The position numbers and the translations under genes are program-made. Under the pieces are notes generated by a model. The model was given only the letters and a program-made list of their open reading frames with translations. It was not told the DNA's origin and ran no database searches. From assembly GCA_016873095.1 (NCBI GenBank), contig VGYC01000040.1, positions 1 through 44,613 on the forward strand: 44,613 nt of DNA. Reading direction: 5' to 3'. This document shows, piece by piece, positions 23,634 to 31,705 of this stretch. Every line of letters begins with the position of its first letter. Positions within the stretch are counted from its first letter, which is position 1. Source of the stretch: Planctomycetota bacterium (GTDB taxonomy: Bacteria > Planctomycetota > Planctomycetia > Gemmatales > Gemmataceae).

Positions 23634-24506
23634 TTAGCGCTTCATCGCCTTCTGCACGGACACCCCCAGTTCGGCGGGCGTGTCGGCGACCACGATGCCG
23701 GCGGCCTTGAGGGCGGCGATCTTGTCCTTGGCGGTGCCGCTGCCGCCGCTGATGATGGCGCCGGCGTGGCCCATGCGCTTGCCGGGCGGGGCCGTCTGCC
23801 CGGCGATGAAGGCGGCCACCGGCTTCTTGACATGCCTGGCGACATATTCCGCCGCCCGCTCTTCCGCCGTGCCGCCGATCTCGCCCATCATCAGGATCGC
23901 TTCGGTCTTCGGATCGTCCTCGAACATTTTCAACAGATCGATGAACGACGTGCCGACGATGGGATCGCCACCGAGGCCGACGCACGTCGATTGCCCCAGC
24001 CCCAGGTTCGATAGCTGCCAGACAGCCTCGTAGGTGAGCGTGCCGCTGCGGCTCATGACACCGACGGGCCCCGGCTTGTGGATGTAGCCCGGCATGATGC
24101 CGACCTTGGCCTGCCCGGGCGTGATGACGCCGGGGCAGTTCGGTCCGACGAGTCGCGATGATTTCTTCTCATTGAGAAACCGATCCGCCTTCGCCATGTC
24201 GAGGACCGGCACGCCCTCTGTGATGGCGACGACGACGCCGATGCCGGAGTCGGCGGCTTCCATGATGGCATCGGCGGCGGCCGGTGGCGGCACGAAGATC
24301 AGGCTCACGTTCGCGCCTGTTTTCCGCACTGCCTCCGCCACGGAGTTGAACAGCGGGAAGCCTTCCTTCGTCGTGCCCCCCTTGCCGGGCGCCACGGCGC
24401 CGACCATGTTCGTGCCGTACTCCCGGCACTGCGTGGCATGAAACGTGCCGGCCTTGCCGAGGCCTTGCACCAGGACGCGAGAGTCTTTGTCAACCAGGAT
24501 GCTCAT
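23634..24506 (-). CDS. sucD: Succinyl-CoA synthetase, alpha subunit
   Basis: A 290-residue subunit of the TCA-cycle enzyme that makes ATP or GTP from succinyl-CoA. The CoA-binding N-terminal part has [24 protein letters not shown] and GGTT (43-46). [26 protein letters not shown] and SRSGTLTYE follow, and the phosphorylated His247 lies in [12 protein letters not shown]. Length and motifs are normal for the family. ATG 24506 overlaps the stop of the Uma2 gene by 4 bases (ATGA), so translation is coupled to an unrelated gene. The beta subunit, usually adjacent, lies about 1 kb upstream beyond two intervening genes. Confidence 0.97.
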   Translation of the reverse strand: MSILVDKDSRVLVQGLGKAGTFHATQCREYGTNMVGAVAPGKGGTTKEGFPLFNSVAEAVRKTGANVSLIFVPPPAAADAIMEAADSGIGVVVAITEGVPVLDMAKADRFLNEKKSSRLVGPNCPGVITPGQAKVGIMPGYIHKPGPVGVMSRSGTLTYEAVWQLSNLGLGQSTCVGLGGDPIVGTSFIDLLKMFEDDPKTEAILMMGEIGGTAEERAAEYVARHVKKPVAAFIAGQTAPPGKRMGHAGAIISGGSGTAKDKIAALKAAGIVVADTPAELGVSVQKAMKR

Positions 24507-25096
24507 GAATTCGAATCCTTGCGTTCTCCAGGTAACGCGAAAAAGTCGGCGACGCGACATCGAAAGCCGGGCAAGATATCTTCCACAATAAACTCTTGTT
24601 GCTCGGCGAGAACGTAGGGCTCCACGCCGGGACGGTGGACGGTGACGTTGCGTGCTTCCGGATCAATGACACAAACCAGCTTGATTCCCGCACGCAGTTG
24701 CTCGCCGACGCGGACCATGACGTGCCCCATGGTGTCGTTGGGCGACAGCACCTCGAACGTAACAAGCGGCAGCGTGTCGCCCCACGTGATTTCGAGCTCT
24801 TCATAGGTCTGCACATCGTCGAAGAGCGCCACGTCCGGGCCGCGCACCGTGTCCGGGCCGCGCTCGACGATGATGCCAGTATCGTTGGAGCAAACGTAGC
24901 CCTTCTTCCGAGCGAAGCAGTAGTTGGAAAGCAGGCGCACCACGTTGGCGCACACGTGGCCGTGGCGGCGACCAGGACGAGTCATGGCGACAATCTCCCC
25001 TCGTTCAAGCTCGCAGCGCTTGCCGCGGTTCTCCGAGCGGTTGGCCCACTCGAAGAACTCGTCCGCAGTCATCGGCTTGGTGGCGACAGTGGCCAT
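24503..25096 (-). CDS. Uma2 family (DUF820) endonuclease-like protein
   Basis: A 197-residue protein of the Uma2/DUF820 group, which has a PD-(D/E)xK nuclease fold. Visible features are [10 protein letters not shown] near the N-terminus, [11 protein letters not shown] (Glu30), the [12 protein letters not shown] helix, GPDVALFD (Asp88), [10 protein letters not shown] (Glu115), [22 protein letters not shown] and the final beta region. The residues expected for metal binding are present. Uma2 genes are expanded in planctomycetes and cyanobacteria, and their function is unclear. ATG 25096 fits the domain start. The gene sits between sucC and sucD and overlaps sucD by 4 bases. Confidence 0.9.
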   Translation of the reverse strand: MATVATKPMTADEFFEWANRSENRGKRCELERGEIVAMTRPGRRHGHVCANVVRLLSNYCFARKKGYVCSNDTGIIVERGPDTVRGPDVALFDDVQTYEELEITWGDTLPLVTFEVLSPNDTMGHVMVRVGEQLRAGIKLVCVIDPEARNVTVHRPGVEPYVLAEQQEFIVEDILPGFRCRVADFFALPGERKDSNS

Positions 25097-25115
25097 ATTC
25101 AATCTCGATTTCCAC

Positions 25116-25451
25116 TCACTTCGCTTGCGAAGCGATTGCCAAATGCGCTGTCTGCGAGACACTTCGCCCCTCGGGTGTCGTCTGAAACAAATCACACCAA
25201 ACGCATACATCTTCCGTGTGTGATCGCTTACCGTGCCCGCCGACCAGAGTCTTGCCTCCGCTACTCACAAACACATATCCAGTCTTGACCAGGCGCAAAA
25301 GGCGACCGGCAATCTCTTCGAGCGACGGTCCCCCAGGAACGGCCCTCAGTAGTTGACCGTCTAGGGAGTCGTACGACAGCGCCAGATATAGCTGTTTCAG
25401 GTTCTTCCAATCAGCAAGCGCGTTCAGGATGAGCTTGTCAATAGGCAGCAT
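25116..25451 (-). CDS. Orphan 111-aa protein inside the suc gene group
   Basis: A protein of unknown family. The N-terminal 60 residues look like a small helical or winged-helix domain (DKLILNALADWKNLKQLYLAL, SLEEIAGRLLRLVKTGYVFVS). The C-terminal part has a CVWCD pair and is polar. ATG 25451 has GAGG 5 bases upstream, and a TAGAAT hexamer lies at 25499-25504 (minus), overlapping the sucC stop. It is 20 bases from the Uma2 gene and 50 bases after sucC, so it belongs to the same transcript in all likelihood. The wHTH reading is tentative. Confidence 0.6.
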   Translation of the reverse strand: MLPIDKLILNALADWKNLKQLYLALSYDSLDGQLLRAVPGGPSLEEIAGRLLRLVKTGYVFVSSGGKTLVGGHGKRSHTEDVCVWCDLFQTTPEGRSVSQTAHLAIASQAK

Positions 25452-25501
25452 GCAAACCTCTTCATGTCCGGCAGCAAGCAACTCTCTTTTCCCTGTGTAT
25501 T

Positions 25502-26686
25502 CTACCGCCCCGCCGCCACGACCTTCTTCGCCGCATCCGTCAAATCGCTCGCCGTGGTGATGTTCAGGCCGCTTTCCTTGAGGAGCTTGCGGCCCGCTTC
25601 CACGTTGGTTCCCTCCAGGCGGACGACGAACGGCACCTTGGGCTTGACCTCCTGGAAGGCGGCAATGATGGCGGCGGCGATGATGTCGCATTTCATGATG
25701 CCGCCGAAGATGTTGACCAGCACCGCCTTGACGCGCGGATCGCCCAGCAGGATGCGAAACGCCTCGGTCACCTGGTCCTTGTTGGCGCCGCCGCCGACGT
25801 CGAGGAAGTTGGCCGGCTCGCCGCCGTGATACTTGATGATGTCCATCGTGCTCATGGCCAGGCCGGCGCCGTTGACCAGGCAGCCGATCGTCCCGGTCAA
25901 GCTGATGTAGCTGAGGCCGGAGCGGGCGGCGCGCAGTTCGGCGGGATTCTCCTCCGTCTCGTCGCGCAGCGTCTCGATGTCCGGATGCCGGAACAGGGCG
26001 TTGTCGTCGAACGTCATCTTGGCGTCGAGAGCCAGCACGTCGCCGGAGGGCGTGACCACGAGCGGATTGATCTCGGCCAGGCTGCAGTCCTTGTCGAGGA
26101 ACACGCGGGCCAGGGCCGTCATCATCTTCTCCGCCTGCGGAACCTGCGCGGGCGTGAACTCGAGCGCGAAGGCCAGCGGCCGGGCCTGAAACGGCAGCAA
26201 GCCGGCGTCGGGATTGACAGGCGCCTTGAGGATCTTCTCCGGGCTGCGGGCCGCGACCTCCTCGATCTCGACGCCGCCCTCGGCACAGGCCATCAGCACC
26301 GGCATGCCGATGGCACGGTCGACGACCATGCCGAGGTAGACCTCGCGGGCGATGTCGGCGGCGTGCTGCACCAGCACCTTGGAGACGCGCTGCCCTTCCT
26401 CGCCGGTCTGCTTGGTGACGAGCGGATACTTGAACATCACCTCGGCGACAGAGCCGACCTCGTCGCGGCTGCGAATGAACTTGACGCCGCCGAAGTCCTT
26501 GCCGCTGTCCTTGAAGCGTCCCTTGCCGCGCCCGCCGGCGTGGATCTGCGCCTTGAGGACGACCGGCCCGCCCATGGCGTCAAACGCCTTCTGTGCCTCG
26601 GCCGGCGTCGAGGCCACGATGCCGCGCGGCACGGCCGCTCCAGCCGCCGAAAGCAGTTCCTTCGCCTGATATTCGTGAATCTTCAT
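25502..26686 (-). CDS. sucC: Succinyl-CoA synthetase, beta subunit
   Basis: A 394-residue subunit with an N-terminal ATP-grasp domain ([38 protein letters not shown], the nucleotide-binding lid) and the C-terminal ligase domain that contacts the alpha subunit ([32 protein letters not shown], then [11 protein letters not shown]). The motifs are canonical. It works with SucD in the TCA cycle. ATG 26686 has GGAG 8 bases upstream. Downstream come the 111-aa orphan, Uma2 and sucD, all on the same strand. A stem-loop lies in the leader. Confidence 0.97.
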   Translation of the reverse strand: MKIHEYQAKELLSAAGAAVPRGIVASTPAEAQKAFDAMGGPVVLKAQIHAGGRGKGRFKDSGKDFGGVKFIRSRDEVGSVAEVMFKYPLVTKQTGEEGQRVSKVLVQHAADIAREVYLGMVVDRAIGMPVLMACAEGGVEIEEVAARSPEKILKAPVNPDAGLLPFQARPLAFALEFTPAQVPQAEKMMTALARVFLDKDCSLAEINPLVVTPSGDVLALDAKMTFDDNALFRHPDIETLRDETEENPAELRAARSGLSYISLTGTIGCLVNGAGLAMSTMDIIKYHGGEPANFLDVGGGANKDQVTEAFRILLGDPRVKAVLVNIFGGIMKCDIIAAAIIAAFQEVKPKVPFVVRLEGTNVEAGRKLLKESGLNITTASDLTDAAKKVVAAGR

Positions 26687-26697
26687 CGCTGTCACTC

Positions 26698-26725
26698 CGC
26701 GGGAAAAAGAACGTTATATCCCGCG
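26698..26725 (-). promoter_or_regulatory. Stem-loop in the sucC leader
   Basis: CGCGGGA (26698-26704) and TCCCGCG (26719-26725) form a perfect 7-bp stem around an A/T-rich loop containing a TATAAC-like -10 box on the minus strand. It lies 12 bases upstream of the sucC start. It could be part of the promoter or a leader hairpin. Confidence 0.35.
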
Positions 26726-26819
26726 AAGCGGAAACGCACACCGTACACGTCTCACGCGCGCAAGCTTCCATGTCTTGCAGGATCGCTTGGCCACGCACGA
26801 CCTGTTTCGGCACAACGCC

Positions 26820-28400
26820 TCAATGGCGGAAGTGGCGGACGCCGGTGAAGATCATGGCCATGCCATGCTCATCGCCGGCGGCGATGGAATCGGCGTCGCG
26901 CAGCGAGCCGCCCGGTTGCACGATGGCGGTCACGCCCATCCGCGCGGCTTCATCGACGTTGTCGCGGAACGGGAAGAACGCGTCCGAGGCGAGGACACTG
27001 CCCTTGACGCGCTCTCCTGCCTTGCGGCCGGCGATGTGTACGGCATCGACCCGGCTCATCTGCCCGGCGCCGACGCCGACCACCATGCTCTCCTTGGCCA
27101 GCACGATGGCGTTGCTCTTGACATGCTTGCCCACCAGCCAGGCGAACTTGAGGTCGGCTAGCTCGGCCGCCGTCGGCTGGCGCTTGCTGACGACCCTGGC
27201 AGTGGCGAAATCGTCGGCCGGAACGTCGCGCTCCTGGGCCAGCAGGCCGCCGTCGACGCGACGGTAATCCCAGGAACGCTTCGGGGCGGACGCGCCGGTC
27301 GCGATTGGACCGGTCTTCAGCAAGCGGACGTTCTTCTTCCAGATCGGCCGTGTCGTGAGAACCTTGAACGCTGCGTCGCTGTAGCCGGGGGCAATTATGC
27401 ACTCGATGAAGCGGTTTGGCTCGGTGATGTGCATGGCGGTGGCTTCGTCGAGATCCCGGTTGAAGCCGAGCACGCCGCCGAACGCCGACAGCGGGTCGCC
27501 CTCGTACGCCTTCTGAAACGCCTGATCCAGCGTCTCGGCCACGGCGGCGCCGCATGGATTATTGTGCTTGATGACCACGGCGGCCGGCGCGGCGAACTCT
27601 CGGACAAGATTGAACGCGCTGTCAAGATCGAGGATGTTGTTGTACGACAGTTCCTTGCCATGCAGCGTCTGTGCCGACGCGATGCACGGATGCGTGCAGC
27701 CCGGCTCGACGTAAAAGGCCGCCGCCTGATGCGGGTTTTCGCCGTAACGCAGTTCTTGCTTGCGCTTGAATGCTAGATGAAGTGTCGCGGAGAAGCGATC
27801 GTCGGCCGCGCGCCCGGCAAAATAACCAGCGATGGTCCGGTCGTAGTTCGCGGTGCGGGCGAAGGCGGCGGCGGCCAGCTTCTCGCGAGTCGCCAACGCC
27901 AGCGCGCCGCCGTTGGCCTTCATCTCTTCCAGGACGGCCTCGTACTGATCCGGCGCGGTGATGATGGCCACGTCGTGGTAATTCTTGGCGGCAGAGCGGA
28001 CCATCGACGGTCCGCCGATGTCGATATTCTCAATCACTTCTTCATGCCCGGCGCCGCGCGCCAGCGTCGCCTCGAACGGATAGAGATTGCAGACGACCAG
28101 GTCGATCGTGCCGATGCCGTGCTGCTCGAGCACGGCACGATGTTCGGCATTGTCGCGGACGGCCAGGATGCCGCCGTGAATACGCGGATGCAGCGTCTTG
28201 ACCCGGCCATCGAGCATCTCGGGGAAGCCGGTGACCTCGGAGATGTCGCGCACCGGCAACCCGGCGTCCGCAAGCGCTTTGCGCGTGCCGCCGGTGGAAA
28301 TCAGGTCGATGTTCAGCCGGGCCAGTCCGCGAGCGAATTCGACGAGTCCCACCTTGTCGCTCACGCTCAGCAAGGCACGGCGTATGATTCGAGCGCTCAT
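26820..28400 (-). CDS. purH: Bifunctional AICAR formyltransferase / IMP cyclohydrolase
   Basis: A 526-residue enzyme of the last two steps of purine synthesis. The N-terminal IMP-cyclohydrolase domain (MGS fold) has SVSDKVGLVEFARGL, LISTGGTRKAL, MLDGRVKTLHPRIHGG and NLYPFE. The C-terminal formyltransferase domain has LRYGENPHQAA, ELSYNNILDLDSA, the catalytic VIKHNNPCGAA and the terminal GSLRDADSIAAGDEHGMAMIFTGVRHFRH. Length and motifs are normal. ATG 28400 has GAGGGG upstream, with a TTGTTT-N17-TAGAAT promoter 40-70 bases away. It is followed by sucC after 133 bases, a spacing that allows a separate promoter. Confidence 0.97.
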   Translation of the reverse strand: MSARIIRRALLSVSDKVGLVEFARGLARLNIDLISTGGTRKALADAGLPVRDISEVTGFPEMLDGRVKTLHPRIHGGILAVRDNAEHRAVLEQHGIGTIDLVVCNLYPFEATLARGAGHEEVIENIDIGGPSMVRSAAKNYHDVAIITAPDQYEAVLEEMKANGGALALATREKLAAAAFARTANYDRTIAGYFAGRAADDRFSATLHLAFKRKQELRYGENPHQAAAFYVEPGCTHPCIASAQTLHGKELSYNNILDLDSAFNLVREFAAPAAVVIKHNNPCGAAVAETLDQAFQKAYEGDPLSAFGGVLGFNRDLDEATAMHITEPNRFIECIIAPGYSDAAFKVLTTRPIWKKNVRLLKTGPIATGASAPKRSWDYRRVDGGLLAQERDVPADDFATARVVSKRQPTAAELADLKFAWLVGKHVKSNAIVLAKESMVVGVGAGQMSRVDAVHIAGRKAGERVKGSVLASDAFFPFRDNVDEAARMGVTAIVQPGGSLRDADSIAAGDEHGMAMIFTGVRHFRH

Positions 28401-28439
28401 GTCCCCTCCACGTTGCATGCATCCACGTTGCTTTTTGTC

Positions 28440-28468
28440 ATTCTAAAGATTCGTGGATGACGAAACAA
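28440..28468 (-). promoter_or_regulatory. Candidate sigma-70 promoter of purH
   Basis: On the minus strand TTGTTT (28468-28463), a 17-base spacer and TAGAAT (28445-28440). It lies 40 bases upstream of the purH ATG, and the spacing is ideal. The -35 sits at the edge of the terminator of the neighbouring tyrosine-rich protein gene. Confidence 0.5.
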
Positions 28469-28470
28469 AA

Positions 28471-28505
28471 AAAGCGGCGGCGTCTCTGCGAGACGCCGCC
28501 GCTTT
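28471..28505 (-). terminator. Strong intrinsic terminator of the Tyr-rich protein gene
   Basis: A perfect 16-bp stem (AAAGCGGCGGCGTCTC / GAGACGCCGCCGCTTT) with a 3-base loop. On the minus strand the stem is followed by a T-run, so it ends transcription of the gene at 28522-28959, 16 bases after its stop codon. Confidence 0.85.
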
Positions 28506-28521
28506 CTCGTGGGCCGAATGA

Positions 28522-28959
28522 TCACGGCCAGTAGTAATAGGACACGCGCGGCGAGTAATACGACGGCGTGTAGTAGGACTGCGTGTAGTAACCGCGCGGC
28601 CGGAAGACGCCGTAACCGTAGTAGCTGCGCGTCGTGACATAACCCGGCGAGTAGTAAGCGGGGTAGGAGTAGGTCGGATACGAATAAGCCGAGTACGAGT
28701 AGGACGGATAAGAGTAGGCCGAGTACGTGTAGGCCGGGTACGAATACGCTGGATACGAGTAGGCGGCATACGACACGGCCGGCGTGTAATAGGATACCGC
28801 GGGCTGCGTGTAATAAACCGGCGCGTAGTAACTCACGACCGGGGCCGGCGCCACCACCGCCGGAGAATACGAGTAAACGTACTGGGCCTGGGCCGGAGTC
28901 ACGCTTGCCAGCACCACCGCCAAAATCGCCATGGCTGCCATCGTCACGAAGCGGTACAT
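28522..28959 (-). CDS. Secreted tyrosine-rich repeat protein
   Basis: A 145-residue protein with a signal peptide (MYRFVTMAAMAILAVVLASV, cleavage near AQA-Q). About 39 of the 119 mature residues are Tyr. Residues 66-105 are eight tandem copies of a 5-residue unit, (A/S/T)Y(S/T)Y(P/S), and the flanks are SYY/YYT-type motifs. Such Tyr/Pro/Ser repeats suggest an extracellular structural or adhesive protein, or a cross-linked wall component; no enzymatic fold is visible. AAGGAGAAG precedes ATG 28959 and a strong terminator follows, so the gene is its own unit. The family is unassigned. Confidence 0.85.
   Translation of the reverse strand: MYRFVTMAAMAILAVVLASVTPAQAQYVYSYSPAVVAPAPVVSYYAPVYYTQPAVSYYTPAVSYAAYSYPAYSYPAYTYSAYSYPSYSYSAYSYPTYSYPAYYSPGYVTTRSYYGYGVFRPRGYYTQSYYTPSYYSPRVSYYYWP
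28645..28764 (-). repeat. Eight 15-bp tandem repeats within the Tyr-rich gene
   Basis: The DNA encoding residues 66-105 is a degenerate 15-bp tandem array (GAGTAGG/CGAATA-type units on the plus strand). It is prone to unit gain or loss. Confidence 0.75.
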
Positions 28960-29118
28960 GGTACTTCTCCTTCGTTGAAGTCTGGGGGCACCTCCACCAC
29001 GCCAATCTCCTATTAGCATCGTAGGGAAGCCATAAGTGAGCGTCAATGGGTTCGACGGCAGCGAGCCTGACCGATTCGCGTGCATGGTCTCGTGCAGCTG
29101 GTTCGAGCCGGGCAGACC

Positions 29119-30141
29119 TCACACGGCTTTCGCCACGCGCCGCCAGTCATGCACGACGTAGTCCAGCAACTCGCGCGCGAACGGGCTTTCGACCTGGACC
29201 AGCGAGGGATCGAGCGGTTCGGCGACGTACTGCAGGAGCAGAGCATCACCGTCGGCAGCGAAGGCGGGCCCCAGGCCGCAGAAGAAAAAGCCGTCGTCCT
29301 CGGCGGCTCGACAGGCCTCATCCACACCCGGTTGGGCCAGCGGCAATTCCAGATTGATCGCCAGCGTGCCGGTGCCGCACAATTCGCGGCGGCAGCGTTT
29401 GAGCGCCGCGGCTGTGTCCGCGCCGATGCGCTGCACGCGAATCGTTGCCGATTGCATCGGCGGCTCCGGGATCACGGCGACCTGGCCCACTCCGGTCGCA
29501 GGTTGCGCGTCCACGGCCGCCACGGGTATGCCGAATTGCGCGCTGATGCGGGCGCACATCTCCTGATGACGGGTGCTTGCGTGCCGCACCTGGTCTGGTG
29601 GCCGCAGATATTTGAAGTAGATGACAAAGCTCATCCGCTGCGGCAGCGCTTCGGGCATGTTGTGGAACGATGCAGGCCACAATCCCAGGGCGACGCCGCA
29701 CAGGTGCGCGCCGAAGTGCTCCTCGGCTTTCTGTGAGAACAGGTGATTGGTGACCGGGTAGCCGACAATGCCGATCAGCCCCGCCTCGGCGCCCGCCTGC
29801 CGCAGCAGCACACGCATCTCTTCGAGCAAATGATGATGGCGATGCTCGACCTCGACAATGGCGTCGCTCCCCTCGGCGACCGCACCCAGGTGTGGCCGCT
29901 CCAGTGCATAATGCCCGACGACACCGCCCGCCGCTTCCAGGGCCACGACCGACACCATCTGGCCGGCCTGGTTGAGGCGGATGATTTGGTCAGCGCGGTA
30001 TAGATCCGCTGGATAGTAGCCATCGCCGTACACGCCGCGGACCAGTTCGACGACACCGGCGGCGTCGTCCTGCTGCAGTCGGCGAATCGTATAGTCTCCC
30101 GAGATGCCTGTAATTTCCGTGACCATGGGTTGCGCGCTCAT
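29119..30141 (-). CDS. GNAT-like acetyltransferase domain protein
   Basis: A 340-residue protein. The first 150 residues resemble a GNAT N-acetyltransferase: YTIRRLQQDDAAGVVELVRGVYGDGYYPADLYR, then VSVVALEAAGGVVGHYALERP, and an AIVEVEHRHHHLLEEM helix in the place of the acetyl-CoA site. The usual Q/R-x-x-G-x-G/A motif is not clear. The rest (about 165-340) has alternating strands and helices and may be a second, degenerate GNAT lobe (DDGFFFCGLGPAF, DALLLQYVAEPLD resembling the last strands of the fold). The substrate is unknown. The start is ATG 30141, with a TAGAAT box at 30170-30175 (minus). It is a single gene between the Tyr-rich gene and a divergent secreted-protein gene. Confidence 0.7.
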   Translation of the reverse strand: MSAQPMVTEITGISGDYTIRRLQQDDAAGVVELVRGVYGDGYYPADLYRADQIIRLNQAGQMVSVVALEAAGGVVGHYALERPHLGAVAEGSDAIVEVEHRHHHLLEEMRVLLRQAGAEAGLIGIVGYPVTNHLFSQKAEEHFGAHLCGVALGLWPASFHNMPEALPQRMSFVIYFKYLRPPDQVRHASTRHQEMCARISAQFGIPVAAVDAQPATGVGQVAVIPEPPMQSATIRVQRIGADTAAALKRCRRELCGTGTLAINLELPLAQPGVDEACRAAEDDGFFFCGLGPAFAADGDALLLQYVAEPLDPSLVQVESPFARELLDYVVHDWRRVAKAV

Positions 30142-30585
30142 GAGTTTTTCGACCGCGTGGTTTTGCGTGATTCTAGCGATGCTCCGGACTTCGCCGCTGT
30201 CCTGCCGACATCCTCGCCACTTGGTTCCTCGCCGGGGGATGCACGCTCTGAAGATTCATCAAGACAAGAAGTTTCGGCGTTTCCGCCACGACACGCGTCA
30301 GTCGTGAAAAATCTTAGCAAGCGAGGTTCAAGTCGTCCGCCGGTTGTGCCGAGCGTGCCAGCAGTGTGCGTCAGGCGTGTAAAGCAACTTTAGTAAAAAA
30401 TGGTTCTTCGTCCGGATGCTCGGTTCTTTCTTTGGAAAGCGCGAGCCGACCGGATTCTTTTTCATCATCGGGACAATTGCGTTGGCGGGCAAGGCGTGCA
30501 TGGCGCATGTTGTAGATGCTGGGTATTTGAGGGGTCTCCGCGGCGAGACATGCCTGGCGTCACATCTTTAGATGAGAAGAGGAAC
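30142..30585. other. Divergent intergenic region upstream of a secreted-protein gene
   Basis: 444 bases. The left end holds the TAGAAT box of the GNAT gene (30170-30175, minus). The middle has A/T-rich patches (GTGTAAAGCAACTTTAGTAAAAAATGG near 30378-30404) that may hold the plus-strand promoter. The open frame starting at 30400 joins the secreted gene but its first 62 residues are not protein-like and lack a ribosome-binding site. Confidence 0.45.
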
Positions 30586-31065
30586 ATGAAGAAACTGCTT
30601 GTGGTTGGGGCGTTGGCTCTGGCCGTCGTCGTGCTTTCGGAACGGCAGGCGTCGGCTTGGTGCCACTGCAAGTTCGGCGTTGGCCTGAACTTCGATTACC
30701 AAGCGGGCGGCAACAACTGGCTGTGGGGCGCCTTCAAGAACGGCCAGCCTCCGGGATGCCCGGACTGCATCAACTGTGCCCCGAACTGCCCGGGCTGCTA
30801 TTACAAGAACATCCTGCACTATGGCATGCCTCCGGGACTCGGCCACGCCGGTCACGGCTACGGCGCCCCCGGCTTCGCTGCCGACGGCCCGATGATGGGC
30901 GCCCCCGGCATGGCTCCGATGGCCTCGCCGGTCCCGACGCCGACTCCGGTTCCGGGCGCGGATAGCCAGGTCTACTGGTTCAACACGCCCACCTACAGCA
31001 ATGTGAACTTCCACCCCAGCTATTACCAGCAAGGTGGTTATTTCATGCCGGTGAGCAGCCGCTAA
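30586..31065 (+). CDS. Secreted Cys/Gly/Pro/Met-rich protein, unknown function
   Basis: A 159-residue protein with a signal peptide (KKLLVVGALALAVVVLSERQASA). The mature protein begins with WCHCKFGVGLNFDY and has a Cys-rich cluster (CPDCINCAPNCPGCYY) suited to metal binding or disulfides. A Gly/Met/Pro-rich stretch (about 85-125) and a polar Tyr-rich end (PTYSNVNFHPSYYQQGGYFMP) follow. No family was recognised. AGAAGAGG precedes ATG 30586. It is followed by a 15-bp stem-loop and a second small secreted-protein gene, so these may be related surface proteins. Confidence 0.8.
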   Translation: MKKLLVVGALALAVVVLSERQASAWCHCKFGVGLNFDYQAGGNNWLWGAFKNGQPPGCPDCINCAPNCPGCYYKNILHYGMPPGLGHAGHGYGAPGFAADGPMMGAPGMAPMASPVPTPTPVPGADSQVYWFNTPTYSNVNFHPSYYQQGGYFMPVSSR

Positions 31066-31088
31066 CCGCGGCGCAGGTTGCCTGAGCG

Positions 31089-31133
31089 ATGAATGATGAA
31101 CGGTGGAATTCGCTTCCTCCGTTCATCATTCAT
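31089..31133 (+). terminator. 15-bp stem-loop between two secreted-protein genes
   Basis: ATGAATGATGAACGG (31089-31103) and its exact reverse complement (31119-31133) flank a 15-base loop, 24 bases after the stop of the upstream gene. The arms are A/T-rich rather than G/C-rich. A terminator or mRNA-stabilising element is likely, but no T-run follows directly. Confidence 0.5.
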
Positions 31134-31282
31134 TCTCGCTCCGGCGGTTCCGGAAAAAACGCAAGCGCCGCCGGCCTCCGGATCATTTCTCGCTCATCAC
31201 ACCATTTCTATTGGCTCGTGACGCTTCCATGAGCAACAGTGGAATGAAACTCGTTCATTCCCCTCATAGAAGGCACAAGGAC

Positions 31283-31678
31283 ATGTCACGATCGATCAGC
31301 ATCAAGACGTGGTTATTCTCAGGCGGCCTGGGTGTGCTTCTCGCCGCCTCGCCCGCATGCGCGCAACCGTGCAGTGTGCAGGCGGGCTTCACCTTCAACT
31401 TGCAGTCGCACGGCGGGCAGTGCACGCTGGGTCCGTGGTACTCCTATTTCCCGTATGATGCCTACTTCCAGACCCCGGCGCCGGTGTGCGGCTACCCCAA
31501 CTGGCCGACACCTTTCCCGCCGGCACAGGCAGCACCCGCCAATCAGCGAGGCCAGCAGAACCAGGCCGCCTCCGACCGGATGGGCTATGCGCCCTATCAG
31601 GGCCAGTATCCGGGCCAATGGCCGAACCAAACAGTCGGCTATCGCTACGGCATGCAATCGGCCATTGATTTTCGCTAA
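31283..31678 (+). CDS. Secreted Tyr/Gln/Pro-rich protein, unknown function
   Basis: A 131-residue protein with a signal peptide (WLFSGGLGVLLAASPACA). It then has PCSVQAGFTFNLQSHGGQCTLGPWYSYFPYDAYF and a C-terminal half rich in Gln, Pro, Asn and Tyr (YQGQYPGQWPNQTVGYRYG). Similar GFTFNLQS/GVGLNFDY openings after the signal suggest this protein and the one upstream are distant relatives. ATG 31283 has AAGG only 3 bases before. It is convergent with the FHA-STAS gene 27 bases beyond its stop. Confidence 0.75.
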   Translation: MSRSISIKTWLFSGGLGVLLAASPACAQPCSVQAGFTFNLQSHGGQCTLGPWYSYFPYDAYFQTPAPVCGYPNWPTPFPPAQAAPANQRGQQNQAASDRMGYAPYQGQYPGQWPNQTVGYRYGMQSAIDFR

Positions 31679-31705
31679 AGTCGCTAGATACGACAGCGGA
31701 CATGC

